The notes below the pieces were generated by a model. It worked only from the letters and a program-made list of their open reading frames with translations, ran no database searches and was not told where the DNA came from. The translations under genes and the position numbers were made by a program. From Coleophoma eucalyptorum (Eukaryota; Ascomycota; Leotiomycetes; Helotiales; Dermateaceae): 13,557 nucleotides of DNA. Positions within the stretch are counted from its first letter, which is position 1, and every line of letters begins with the position of its first letter. This document shows positions 1-8,817 of this stretch, in pieces. The stretch spans positions 1 through 13,557 of the forward strand of contig JALRME010000098.1 in NCBI GenBank assembly GCA_026120035.1, in the 5' to 3' direction.

Positions 1-8
1 TTTTGATT

Positions 9-188
9 GATTTACTATCTTTGTTCGTACGAAATAGAGAGAGATTAAACAAATAAAATATTAACCCTAAGTTAACCCTAACTCTCGGTTGCTAACGACT
101 GGGTTTTTTTGCCAAGCTTACGTACTTATAATTTTTGTATATAAAATTTTCTCGGTTGATAAACAACCGGGGGATAATAACGTTAGGG
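9..188 (-). repeat. Left copy of inverted repeat pair (transposon end)
   Basis: This AT-rich block matches the reverse complement of about 13198-13366. An exact 17-bp match (TTTGTTCGTACGAAATA, 20-36) contains the palindrome TTCGTACGAA. Matching patches follow in the same order and at similar spacing: a CCCTAA-type motif near 61-80, GCCAAG at 111-116, CGTAC at 121-125, TTTTTGTAT around 132-140 and TAACGTTAGG at 178-187. Differences in the aligned parts are often C/T or G/A transitions, which would suit repeat-induced point mutation but does not prove it. The right-hand copy sits upstream of a transposase start, so I infer this is the 5' end of a related element running leftward out of the window. 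The exact element boundary and target duplication cannot be fixed by eye. Confidence 0.7.
83..171. repeat. Two diverged copies of a CGGTTG hairpin motif
   Basis: CTCGGTTG occurs at 84-91 and again at 151-158, each followed by a TAA-containing spacer and a C-rich/GGG end. The second copy forms a stem of CGGTTG (153-158) with CAACCG (164-169) around a 5-nt loop; the first copy is a decayed version. They lie inside the left transposon-end repeat and probably belong to it. Confidence 0.4.
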
Positions 189-290
189 TTCTAAGTACTT
201 TTAGTAAAACTTAGAACCCTCCTATACAAAAACACTTGGAACTCTCAGAGGGTTCCAAGTTTTCTACATATAGACCCTAACTAGAACCCG
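185..290. repeat. Tandem stem-loops built from one 12-mer
   Basis: AGGGTTCTAAGT (185-196) pairs with ACTTAGAACCCT (209-220) as a perfect 12-bp stem around a 12-nt loop. ACTTGGAACTCT (234-245) then pairs with AGGGTTCCAAGT (249-260) around a 3-nt loop with a single G.T mismatch. All four arms are versions of one 12-mer differing by transitions, and a weaker fifth copy sits near 280-290. The block is next to the left transposon-end repeat but has no obvious counterpart at the right end. It could be a subterminal transposase-binding array or a small degraded MITE. Confidence 0.55.
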
Positions 291-304
291 ACACCCGTTC
301 CCGT

Positions 305-681
305 TCCCTAACCCTGAATCTCTGCGAGTCTCTTGGCTTCATCAGTGCCGGAACCGTGCTTTCAGCAGATAATGTAAAATATGTACGACGTAGCGTTCAA
401 GAGAAAGGAACGGCGTTGTTTCAGGAGAGCAAACAGGATACAGAGAACTTTCCCGCTCGCTCTGCTACCCAGTATGGTCAAGTTGAGATCTTGAGCAATG
501 TGGCCCAAGGCAATCCTCATCTCATCTACGAGAGTGAGTTAATTCATAGTCTTGAGCCAACAGGTATTCCCGTGAGTATCCTTATAAGCTCTCAATAGGG
601 TTCAATTTGAGATCTTGGCTGACATTAACCGTACAGGATGGGGTGGAAATTACTCGATGCCTTGGAGAAGACTCGGCTTAG
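305..681 (+). pseudogene. Tail of an unrecognised spliced gene
   Basis: An open frame runs in from about 305 with no ATG at its left end and continues to 571. A good intron follows (GTGAGT at 572, a CTGAC branch site near 619, acceptor CAG at 634-636), and a second exon of 15 codons ends at a TAG at 679-681. Splicing is phase 0 and keeps the frame. The predicted piece is about 110 residues, soluble-looking, with a basic stretch KYVRRSVQEKG and a late segment HLIYESELIHSLEPTGIP. I do not recognise the family. Codon use and the clean intron suggest a real gene whose 5' part was lost where the left repeat sits. It ends 173 bp before the next gene on the same strand. An alternative is a chance open frame, but the well-formed intron argues against that. 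Confidence 0.4.
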
Positions 682-738
682 TATACATGTTCAAGAAGTC
701 AATCCAAATAGACTTAACTTACCTTATTCTCTTACATT

Positions 739-753
739 ACACGTGTGACGTCA
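739..753. promoter_or_regulatory. Overlapping E-box-like and CRE palindromes
   Basis: ACACGTGT (739-746) shares its last base with TGACGTCA (746-753). The first contains the bHLH core CACGTG; the second is the full bZIP/CREB-ATF palindrome. The composite lies about 102 bp upstream of the ATG at 855, a plausible promoter position for the ATP-grasp gene. Binding is inferred from the consensus only. Confidence 0.4.
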
Positions 754-854
754 TCACTTTACTCCTAGCTCATCAATTGATTACAGGATTATATATTGTC
801 TCGTGTCTGTTCCATTGAACAGCAATAGGGTCTGGAAGTCTACACACCCATAGG

Positions 855-1253
855 ATGCCTTTGAGCGCATCGTCTCCAGTTTGTCTGCACCCAATTCAAA
901 ATCTGTCACTAATTGCACTTTCTATCTTCTTCATTCCTTTGTGCACCTTCATTGGAACTTGTAGCTATGGTTTCCGCCTGTATACGACTACCGCAAAACT
1001 CATTCGGCATAAACAGCAATGGCGCGCATCGGCATTACCAGTCTCTCTGCCTCGTATTATTCTAGTCACTGGTGTTGGCATGAGTAAGGGTCTCGGTATT
1101 GCTCGCGTCTTTCATCGCGAAGGACATGTCGTTATTGGCGCTGACTTCGAGCCATATGGAATTCCTCCCTTATTTCAAGTTACAGTAAGGTATATAAAGG
1201 GAAATGTGTTGCCAGATCTGTCTATATCTTCCTGCCCGATCGATCTCTTGTAG
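855..1253 (+). pseudogene. N-terminal stub of fungal ATP-grasp protein
   Basis: The frame opens at an ATG with A at -3 (855). It encodes a hydrophobic membrane segment at about residues 18-38, a basic linker, then at about 67-104 the motif ILVTGVGMSKGLGIARVFHR followed by HVVIGADFEPYGIP. This Rossmann-like glycine-rich opening is what I know from the N-terminus of fungal ATP-grasp (carbamoyl-phosphate-synthase-like) ligases, which normally continue for several hundred residues. Here the similarity stops right after GIP, near 1168. The frame runs to 1253, or a possible phase-0 intron (GTAAGG at 1185, TAG at 1251-1253) adds 12 codons before a stop. The nucleotide-binding and ligase body is absent, so this is a truncated relic. 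A short-chain dehydrogenase is an alternative reading of the GxGxxxG motif but fits the following residues less well. Confidence 0.55.
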
Positions 1254-1683
1254 GATTACTCGCACTCGTTAGAATATCTACGCAAGAGATAAAGCCTAGT
1301 GAAGTGTTGCTTGTTCTCCAGCTGCATTGCTTCTGGTGAAGCGGCTTATAAGTAAATCTTCAATCAGATCCGCCTGAGCAAAATACATTCCCGAAAATGA
1401 TAGTGCTTAGTCGGCGAGATTTAGCTAATCAGGACTGCCTTTGCTAGACTTCTGCATCCTACGGTACGTCATCAGCGAGAGATCAGTATGAGATAGACCT
1501 TTATAGTTAATGATGAAGGTTAACAGCGTAGAATATTCTTGATGGCAATATAACTTTCTCCGGTGTAGAGGCCTACACCGTTGTTCGTGTTAGCGCTTAC
1601 CATTGATCATGTGATACAGTCGTCACCGCCATACAGACAATTTGCAGCTGCTTTTTCAACCTCCCAAATCACATCCGGGCCTC
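1254..1683 (+). promoter_or_regulatory. Intergenic region and acyltransferase promoter
   Basis: No credible coding sequence was found here. The right half is the presumed promoter and 5' leader of the acyltransferase, carrying the palindrome at 1561-1580. The left half probably holds decayed remains of the truncated ATP-grasp gene, but I could not recognise any in translation. Confidence 0.4.
1561..1580. promoter_or_regulatory. Candidate Zn2Cys6 operator, CGG-N14-CCG
   Basis: CGGTGTAG (1561-1568) and CTACACCG (1573-1580) are perfect 8-bp inverted arms around a 4-nt spacer. CGG triplets at the ends of an inverted repeat are the classic target of fungal Zn(II)2Cys6 binuclear-cluster dimers, the usual pathway-specific regulators of secondary-metabolite clusters. 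The site lies 104-123 bp upstream of the acyltransferase ATG. The full arm symmetry exceeds what the CGG triplets alone require. No such regulator gene is visible in the window. Confidence 0.5.
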
Positions 1684-2983
1684 ATGATGTCCTCTCATCT
1701 CATAGAGTCTGTGGTGTTACATCCTAGGACAACTGCGCTTCTTATTCCTCTGATATTCTCTTTCGCCATTGCCTTTGTCAATTCCTCATGCCATCTTCCA
1801 CGCGCCTCGGTCTTCCTCCTCTGTATAGCAATCGCCGCCCAATTACAATACTCCGTTCCAGCCTTTACAGGAAATGGCACTTACGATGGATTTTTCATGT
1901 CATTCATCTGGATAGTTCATCTGCGAGCTTTTGATTTGTTGCTGTGCGAAGCAGTATATTTAGGCCCGGACCGCAAGCTGTCTTCATCTCTGTTCGGTGG
2001 GATCCAATCAAGACTTTCGAGACTTATTACAGCATGGTGTCTCTTATTTAACTTGCGCAATATCAAAAGACCAAGGCCCGTTAAAAATCTGCCAGCTTTT
2101 TCAAAACACCAGCCAGAACACGTTCCAAATAAGAATGAATTCGTGAAGAGAAGGATCATACACACTCTGATTACATATCTGATTCTGGATGCCATATTCG
2201 CTTTCCTACCAGCTCCCAACCCAGCAAGTGACGTGCCTGAAGACAAACAACTAATCTTCTCTCGAATACGAGATATCACACTGGAGGAGATTATTGCTCG
2301 TCCAATAACCGTCATCCTTCCGGGGTTGTCCATTTATGGCATGTTCACTATCCCCTACAACATTGCAACAGTCGCTGCGGTTCTCTTGGGTAGAAGTGAA
2401 CCACAAGACTGGCCTCCAGTTTTCGGCAGCCTTTCAGATGCTTATTCATTGCGTCGATTTTGGGGGTAAGTTGTCCCTGATTTCCTGACTTTACTCAAGC
2501 TAGCTATTAACAAATGAATCACATAGGAAATCCTGGCACCAACTCCTCCGCTCGTCTCTAGAGGCTTCTACTTTTTTCCTCGCCACTTGTGTTTTCCGTA
2601 TATCTCCACACCAAAAGATCCTCATACGCTATGTTCGTGTCTTTCTCGCCTTCTACATCACGGCGTTGATTCATATTCCGGGAGTAGTCGTTCTAGGAGG
2701 AAGCCCATTTGCATCGGGGTGCCCAACATTCTTTACCATGCAAGCCGTGGGAATTTTGATTGAGAGCATGGTCATTAGTCTGTGGACAGCTGTCAGTCGA
2801 ACACCAACTGACAATGTGCCAACGGGAAGAATGACTAAGGTGTTGGGCTACGCATGGGTACTAGCATGGACCACCTGGACGGGGCCAAGTTTTACCTGGG
2901 TCGTTGCACGGATATTAGTTCAGGGTAGAGATGATGTTGTGCCTTGGAGCTTTATCAAGTGGTTAGGATATGGAAACTCATAA
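1684..2983 (+). CDS. Wax-synthase-like MBOAT O-acyltransferase
   Basis: Two exons, 1684-2465 and 2527-2983, join across a 61-nt intron (GTAAGT...TAG, splitting a Gly codon) to give 412 residues with no lesion, the usual size for the family. I chose the ATG at 1684; in-frame codons further 5' have no ATG. The protein is strongly hydrophobic with several membrane-spanning stretches, starting at about residues 17-53. Residues about 257-267 read RRFWGKSWHQL, the wax synthase signature, which the intron interrupts. His310 in the hydrophobic ALIHIPG segment fits the family's conserved catalytic histidine. Fungal relatives acetylate terpenoid or meroterpenoid alcohols in the endoplasmic reticulum; a natural-product acetyltransferase role is inferred, not shown. 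A Zn2Cys6-type palindrome precedes it. The substrate is unknown. Confidence 0.85.
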
Positions 2984-3611
2984 GCTCTCGTGAAACGTGC
3001 ATTACTGTATTAAGTATGAATGAACCAGAGAAATTTTGTAAATATCTTAGTTTAAGAAGACCTCGCAGCTGGTCCGCATCATTTTGTAGTTATTTCAAAT
3101 AGTTAGAGTTGAGATTAAACCTTTCATCGCCAATATTGCACAGCCCAGTACACTCTGAAAGAGTATTTGAAAGACCGCACTACTTTTTCAAGCAAACCTC
3201 ACATCTCTAGATTCGGCACGTGCCTTCAAAAACTGGCATGGAAGGGGGGCAAACTTTGATCTTATATCCCGAAGGAGCTTGTCCGCTGAAACAGTAAGGC
3301 TTTGGAACATTATGTCATGGACATCATCCCAGGAGAAGGAAGATGCAGGCCCCGTCGAGGATTTTGCAAATCTTCCACTATATCATAATACTGCTCCTTC
3401 GAAAAAGATTTCTGAACATACTTGCTACCTCAGCTCAGGCACTGTTAACTGATTCTTTGCTGCATGCTGAAAAATGATTGGATTTGAAGGCAGAGAGCGG
3501 TAAGTAGATGAGGAGCCTCACCAAAACTAAAGGCTCTCAGCCTCTCTTAATGATAGTGTAAGACTAGCTTGACGATTCTGTAGAATCAGCGTCAAGTACA
3601 ACAAGAACGCC
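2984..3611. other. Intergenic, no gene recognised
   Basis: This stretch should contain the 3' end of the acyltransferase transcript and the promoter of the following HET gene. Short open frames on both strands gave nothing recognisable. The part at about 3200-3430 is less AT-rich than its flanks and might be decayed coding sequence, but I could not assign it. Confidence 0.4.
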
Positions 3612-5780
3612 ATGGATCAACTCCCAGTTCCGAAGAATGGTCGCCTCGTCAACTCCCTGAATGTTCCGTTTCTCGCCACCGAAGCCTACGATGGATTAGA
3701 CTTCCATACATATGCGGAGCGGCACGGATGGGCTATTGAGAGGTCTCATTACAGTACTATGATTATGCACAACGGGACTGTTGCTGAAGCGAAGGATGTT
3801 GGAAGGATGCTCCAGATGTGGCTGTTCTTTGGACTTATCCATGCAGTTACGAATGAATCTTTGGATCCTGAACCATTTCCGATTGCATGTAAGGATGGCG
3901 ATGATCTGTTCACGACGGAATCATTACCTGACGTGGTGGGCGCGTGGTCGGAGAAGATCATCGAACAGGAATGTTTTCTTGATGAATCTAAGTTGCAAGT
4001 CTGGAGAGATCAAGTGTACAGCTGCTTGGTATTCACTCACGCCACTGTCTTAAGCCTTAAGTTAACCAACTACTACGCCGACCTAGATATGATTTTTATG
4101 GCTATCGCTGCTCTTGGTGAATATCTCAATCAGGCTATTAAGGACATTTTTCTGAAGGGCGGACTGGTAGCACCAGTACAACAACACTGGAGGACTCGAC
4201 AATTCTCGGATTGCGGAAGCCCTCTCATAAATATCATGAGGCAAAAAGGACGGTGTCCCAATCTATTAGCTGCCCTTGACGCGTCAACCATTATATGTAT
4301 TGGGAAATTGTGGTTCTTGGCCAATATCATCCCCCCAAAGGCGGATTTGAATCATACATCTTGCTCAGCGAATACATGCAAGCACATGTCAGCATTGACC
4401 GGGGATTACCACGTTAAACACAATTCAGAACACTGTTTCTGTATCTTGAAAGGGCCCAATCAGCAGGATGTTGCTCGCTTACTGAAGACAGGCGCTATCC
4501 CGATCCTTACAGTTCGGTCTGCAGCGCATGAAAGATTGCATGCCAATACATACGTCGATGTGGAGTCTTGTAGACCAGATACGGAGTTTATTGCCATCTC
4601 TCACGTCTGGGCTGATGGACATGGCAACCCCGAGAACAATCCGTTACCAACTTGTTTTCTCCAGACCCTGGCGAATATGTTAGATGTACTACCTCGCACC
4701 GATATTGCCAATCACCCAAAGTTTTGGTTAGATACACTTTGCGTACCTCAGGGAGTCCATAATAAATCTCTCCGAAAGATAGCACTACGGCGCATATCTC
4801 CAATCTATGGACTCGGCAAACATGTCAGCAGTCGAGGTTGCTTCGCGGATTGAAATTTGTAGCTGGTCACAACGCCTATGGACTTTTCAAGAAGGTCGCA
4901 TAGGAGCTCTTGTTTGGTTTCAGTTCCGAGACGGCCCTGTCGAAATATTCGATATGATTGAGAATGGTTGGCGACAATCCTTTTCCCGCATTCCTTCATT
5001 ACCCTCTCACTCTGTTGACCTGGGTATTCTTGGCTCTTACAACTCGTCGAAGATATGGGAAGATATGGAGCTCCAAACTTTCAAAAGTGCGGCTTTATTA
5101 TATGCGCCATTCCCTTTGTTCAAGAGCGACGAGCAAAGCTGAAGACGAGGCAATCTACCTGGCGAGTATCATGTCTTTACCACTGGATCCTATTTTGAAT
5201 ACTGAAGGATCTTCTGCTAAAATGCAGAGATTTTGGTCTTCTCTCACCAAGCTCCCTATGGGTCTATGGCAAATCGAAAGCTATATATTGATGGATATAG
5301 GTGGGCACCCACGTCATTGATGGGAGACCACGAGGTGGTACGCTGGGGTGGCCCCCAAGGGGCTTTCGAGAACATGACGGCTCAGCCATCAGAAGAGTGT
5401 TTAAAAGTCCAAGTCTACTCGCGCGCTCTTATGCCCATTTCAAGTACTGCTGGTTATTCAGAGAAGAAGATGCAAAGCGGAAATCAGTTTCTGCTGTCAC
5501 TTTTTAAAAAGGAGATGAATGCTCCAGAAAGCTTTGTTCTTCGAGGTGAAGCTGGAAGTTGGTATAAGTGTATGCTGGGGCCGAATTGGCATCAGAACCC
5601 AGCACAGCTCGACCCGACACGGAAGCTAGCTATATTTTTTTGGCTCGCCCTGGCAAATCATATGAATACGATCATCCAATGTCAATTTCAGAGAACCTCT
5701 GGTTCGAAGAAGGCATACTTATTACTTACTCTACATCTCCGGAAACCACCAAGCCGATCATCAAAGCTTGGAGTTATTGA
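3612..5780 (+). pseudogene. HET-domain protein, large form, frameshifted
   Basis: The start ATG at 3612 has a good context (GCCATGG). The first open frame (413 codons, to 4853) carries the long N-terminal region typical of one large fungal HET family, a Cys/His-rich stretch at about residues 251-277, then HET motifs IAISHVWADGHGN (about 327-339) and FWLDTLCVP (371-379). Family similarity then changes frame at about 4806, where around ten expected codons seem missing, and continues as SRIEICSWSQRLWTFQEG. It changes again near 5095 (then RATSKAEDEAIYLAS), near 5280 (then GYRWAPTSLMG), and at a run of seven T at 5635-5641, ending at a TGA at 5778-5780. The four shifts return to the original frame. 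HET proteins mediate heterokaryon incompatibility and allorecognition cell death. I call a pseudogene; sequencing error could explain the T-run but not the deletion inside the HET domain. Confidence 0.8.
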
Positions 5781-6265
5781 CTCACAGCTTTGTAGTGTAG
5801 TCTGCTCACTTACTGAAAATATTTTAAGATGCCCAATGAGTATTTTGCTTTCGATACCGAGACGGATCAGAAAGTAGATATCTCCATCAGACGGGACGAA
5901 GCCTTACTAGAGCTTTGAAGGCAAACCAATAAGGCCCATGAAATTGAACACAGTAAAGAAGTGGCCATCCGAGATATCGAAGTAAGTATACGGCTGTTCT
6001 GCTCACTCTGGCCATGTTTGGGATAGACGCATCTTCAGAGTGTAAAACATGGTGTATCTCATAACTTTCGGCCAGTGGATTGCGTGCCAGGTTAAGGGGT
6101 AAAGCATAAGAAAGAATGTCAGCACAACTATATCAATCTATTATAGATTCTTCTATGAGGAACCATTTCAATTCATTATTAGCTAATGGCAAATAATTGT
6201 TTGCACCTTTTCAAATATCTAATACATATGAACGTATCAACAAAACTGAATGTTATCTGTTTATC
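5781..6265. other. Spacer between convergent HET genes
   Basis: AT-rich sequence between the 3' ends of two convergently arranged HET genes. It should hold both transcript ends. I found no open frame with recognisable content and no strong repeat. Confidence 0.5.
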
Positions 6266-8329
6266 TTAACGCAGTACAATTTTCCGCTTCCTAAAACCAG
6301 CCATAATTGAGTCGTAATTTGGACTCCTAGATTCAAAAAACCCAACTCGACGAAAATCTGATTCTGAATCGAGAATCAAAAGAAGTCCTTTGATAATGAA
6401 ATCTATAGAGGCTAATGTATCTCCATCACGCACGTCCTCTGCTGCGCCTGTCAAAGCTAGAAGCCACAATTTGTCCGGTAAACCTTCATCAGTGTCTGGC
6501 CAGCAGTCAATAATCTGCAGTCTCTCGAAGCCGAGTTCAACATTAAGTCGGAGGATTTGCCCTTTGTCCTCGTGGTATCCTGGGTTGAAGTAACCCTCAA
6601 CAACACCCACCATCCCGATAGCTTCGATGGAGCCACCCGTGACGGCGCCAAAAGGTTTGCCCATTATGGCCAGCTCAATTTCTGCGTCAATTACTTCGAT
6701 TGCAACAACGCTGGTAATGCTCACTTTGTGCTCAAGTCTCGTGCACTCAAGGGATCCGTCCATTCGTTCCGGCCAGTCATATTCGATTTCTCCATCAATC
6801 GCAGCCCAAGTCCAGGATGGAGCTCGATATCTCGACAGGCGAGGAAGAAGGAAATCATCCTTTGCTGCAATTAATCTTCGCCAGAGGAGGCCTGCAGGTA
6901 TATAGCTACGCCAGAGACCAGCTAAAATACTGGCTGTCCATCACAACATGATACTTATCCGCAATCCCTCCAATTGCCTTCAGTTTATCACCATGTCTCG
7001 TCAATTTCCTCTTGGTGTACCATGCCACGTTCTTCACCCATTCAGTATGCACTGCCCACTCCCACCATCCGGGTGTTTGAGATATTTGACCTTGGCGAAT
7101 TTGTGTTGGAAGGCGCAGGTCATCGTCATGCATGTTATAAATATCTCCATAGTCAGCGAGGGACACGCTATCACACTCCCATGTAACGTGGTCGTTAAGA
7201 TAGATCACTTTGCGGCGAGATAGAAGTCTCTCCTCAAGTGTCCATGCGCGTCTATTGATCGGCTGATCTTTTACTTCGACATGTTCTGCTTCCACACAAT
7301 AAAGAGTACCCTCCTCCACACTGGACCAAATGTAAGGAATTTTGAATTGGGCAGTTTTGGGTTGAGGCATAGCGAGGAAGCCTTCAGATGCGCTGGAAGC
7401 TGTTGCAGCGAGGATGGTGATAAACGCATTCTCAAAGATTGCCTTCATCTGTCCAATCTGAGCATCTTTATCGGAATTCGAGTCCTGAATGATGCAAATG
7501 GCATCAACCCAAAGATACTGGACTCCCAAGTGCCGCGTAGTTTGGATAGCATCTTGAATTGTCAAAGCGAGAGAGTTGAAAGGAATCCCTTCTTGATGCT
7601 GCTTATAGTTACTCTCCTTTGTTAGTAAAGGATTGTACTTTCCTTCGCCCCAACAATAGCTAAGGGCGATGTATTTTCCTTTCGTTCCTTTGGTTTCAAC
7701 AAGCTTTGGATTTGCGGGTAAATCATTTAGATCTATTTCAGCGTCACTACCAGGGAAGACTTCGATACATCGATCTGGAAGGTAAGTATCGGCAAACTTT
7801 TCGCATCTTGAAGACTTGAGGTCATGACCTGCTTCGCATTTTCTTATCCATTCTTGGACTTGTCTTGACGTAGGTAGGGAATTCTTAGGTTCCTTCTCTT
7901 CTCTGCTCGAGACATACTGAGCTGCTGGATCACCTAGGCGAATTTATTAAAATCGAATATATCATTACAATCCCCAGTACTCACAGCTCTTTGTATATAA
8001 ATCAAAAGGCGTTCCATCCACTGTCAACCGCACCATATCGTATAGCTCAGCGCCCTCTTTGGCGAATATCTGAAGCGAAACTACAAGTTCTCTCGATGAT
8101 GATCAACTATGAGGGCAGGGCCTCCTTCTGCCTCTACATTGCTCAGATATCCTTTTTTCACAAGCTTCTGGATGTGGAAATCGCATAGCTTGCAACCTTT
8201 AGCTGCCGAAGCATGAAGCTGCATCGCTGACGGTATGACAAATTCGTCAGGCTCTTCCCATGTTTCTGAAATACCCAGTGGCTCGCAGCCTCGGAGTCGA
8301 CTGATGCATTGCTGACAGATTTCACTCAT
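6266..8329 (-). pseudogene. HET-domain protein, short form, two frameshifts
   Basis: The ATG at 8329 (A at -3) begins MSEICQQC, followed by GCKLCDF, the cysteine pairs usual at the N-terminus of this HET subfamily. An intron at 7984-7934 (GTGAGT...TAG, 51 nt) joins VDGTPFDLYTKS to CDPAAQYVSSRE in frame. The HET domain follows with YIALSYCWGEG (near 7673-7641), a TIQDAI..TR.LG helix, YLWVDAICIIQD, and later RRAWTLEERLLSRR. Two single-base frameshifts break it: one at about 8081-8095 in exon 1, and one at the A4 run 6924-6927, after which AGLWRSYIPAGLLWRR and APSWTWAAIDG continue to a stop at 6266. The total would be about 670 residues, a normal length. Otherwise the gene is well preserved, so this is either a young pseudogene or an intact gene with two base-call errors. 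The likely role is allorecognition or incompatibility. Confidence 0.82.
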
Positions 8330-8817
8330 AATAAAGCAAGTATATGGCTGCAAATGATACTTCACATAAAGGTAATTGCACAAGAGAGAAAGGTTGAGTT
8401 CGCTCGTAATCCTTCAAGCCGAAAGAGTATTAGTCAACTTTGATCCGGCGCGAGCCGCTTTTCGCCTGCCTGAGTGACATCAGTTTCTCGAATACATTAA
8501 ATTCACATGGAGACTCCGAATGGACCATATCCCAGAACCCCCCAATTTGTTGTATTGTTCTTACAAAAATTTCCAATTGCGATTAGACTAGCCTATGAGT
8601 CATGATCTAGATATTTCTTTGCACTTCTTATAGCTCGAGGACTCTTCTCTTCAGGACTTAGACGTACCTTAAAGTCAGAGTGCCTTCTTTAAGTGATGCA
8701 TAACTCTATGTTTCGCCATTGAGCACTTGGAAGCATTGCAATTTCGGCTTGAGGTGGCGCCATGGAGTCTTCCGTATCATACTTGAGAACAGTGACACGC
8801 CCCACATAATCACACAA
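8330..8817. promoter_or_regulatory. Divergent promoter of HET gene and metallo-hydrolase
   Basis: This region separates two divergently oriented genes and should contain both promoters. A perfect 9-bp palindrome ATGAGTCAT at 8595-8603 contains TGAGTCA, the GCN4/AP-1-type bZIP consensus; it lies about 215 bp before one start and 266 bp before the other. No other feature was recognised. Confidence 0.35.

Noticed and set aside
61..82. CCCTAA-like motifs suggesting a telomere
   Set aside because: Only two imperfect units, and the same motif occurs at the inverted copy on the right, so it belongs to the transposon end.
1917..2333. 138-codon open frame on the - strand
   Set aside because: It lies entirely antisense to the well-supported acyltransferase exon 1 and has no family features.
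6390..7625. Several + strand open frames of 67-114 codons
   Set aside because: They are antisense to the second HET gene, whose motifs are clear.
8068..8084. Tiny GTAGTT...CAG intron at the first frameshift of the second HET gene
   Set aside because: About 15 nt is too short to splice and removing it does not restore the expected frame.
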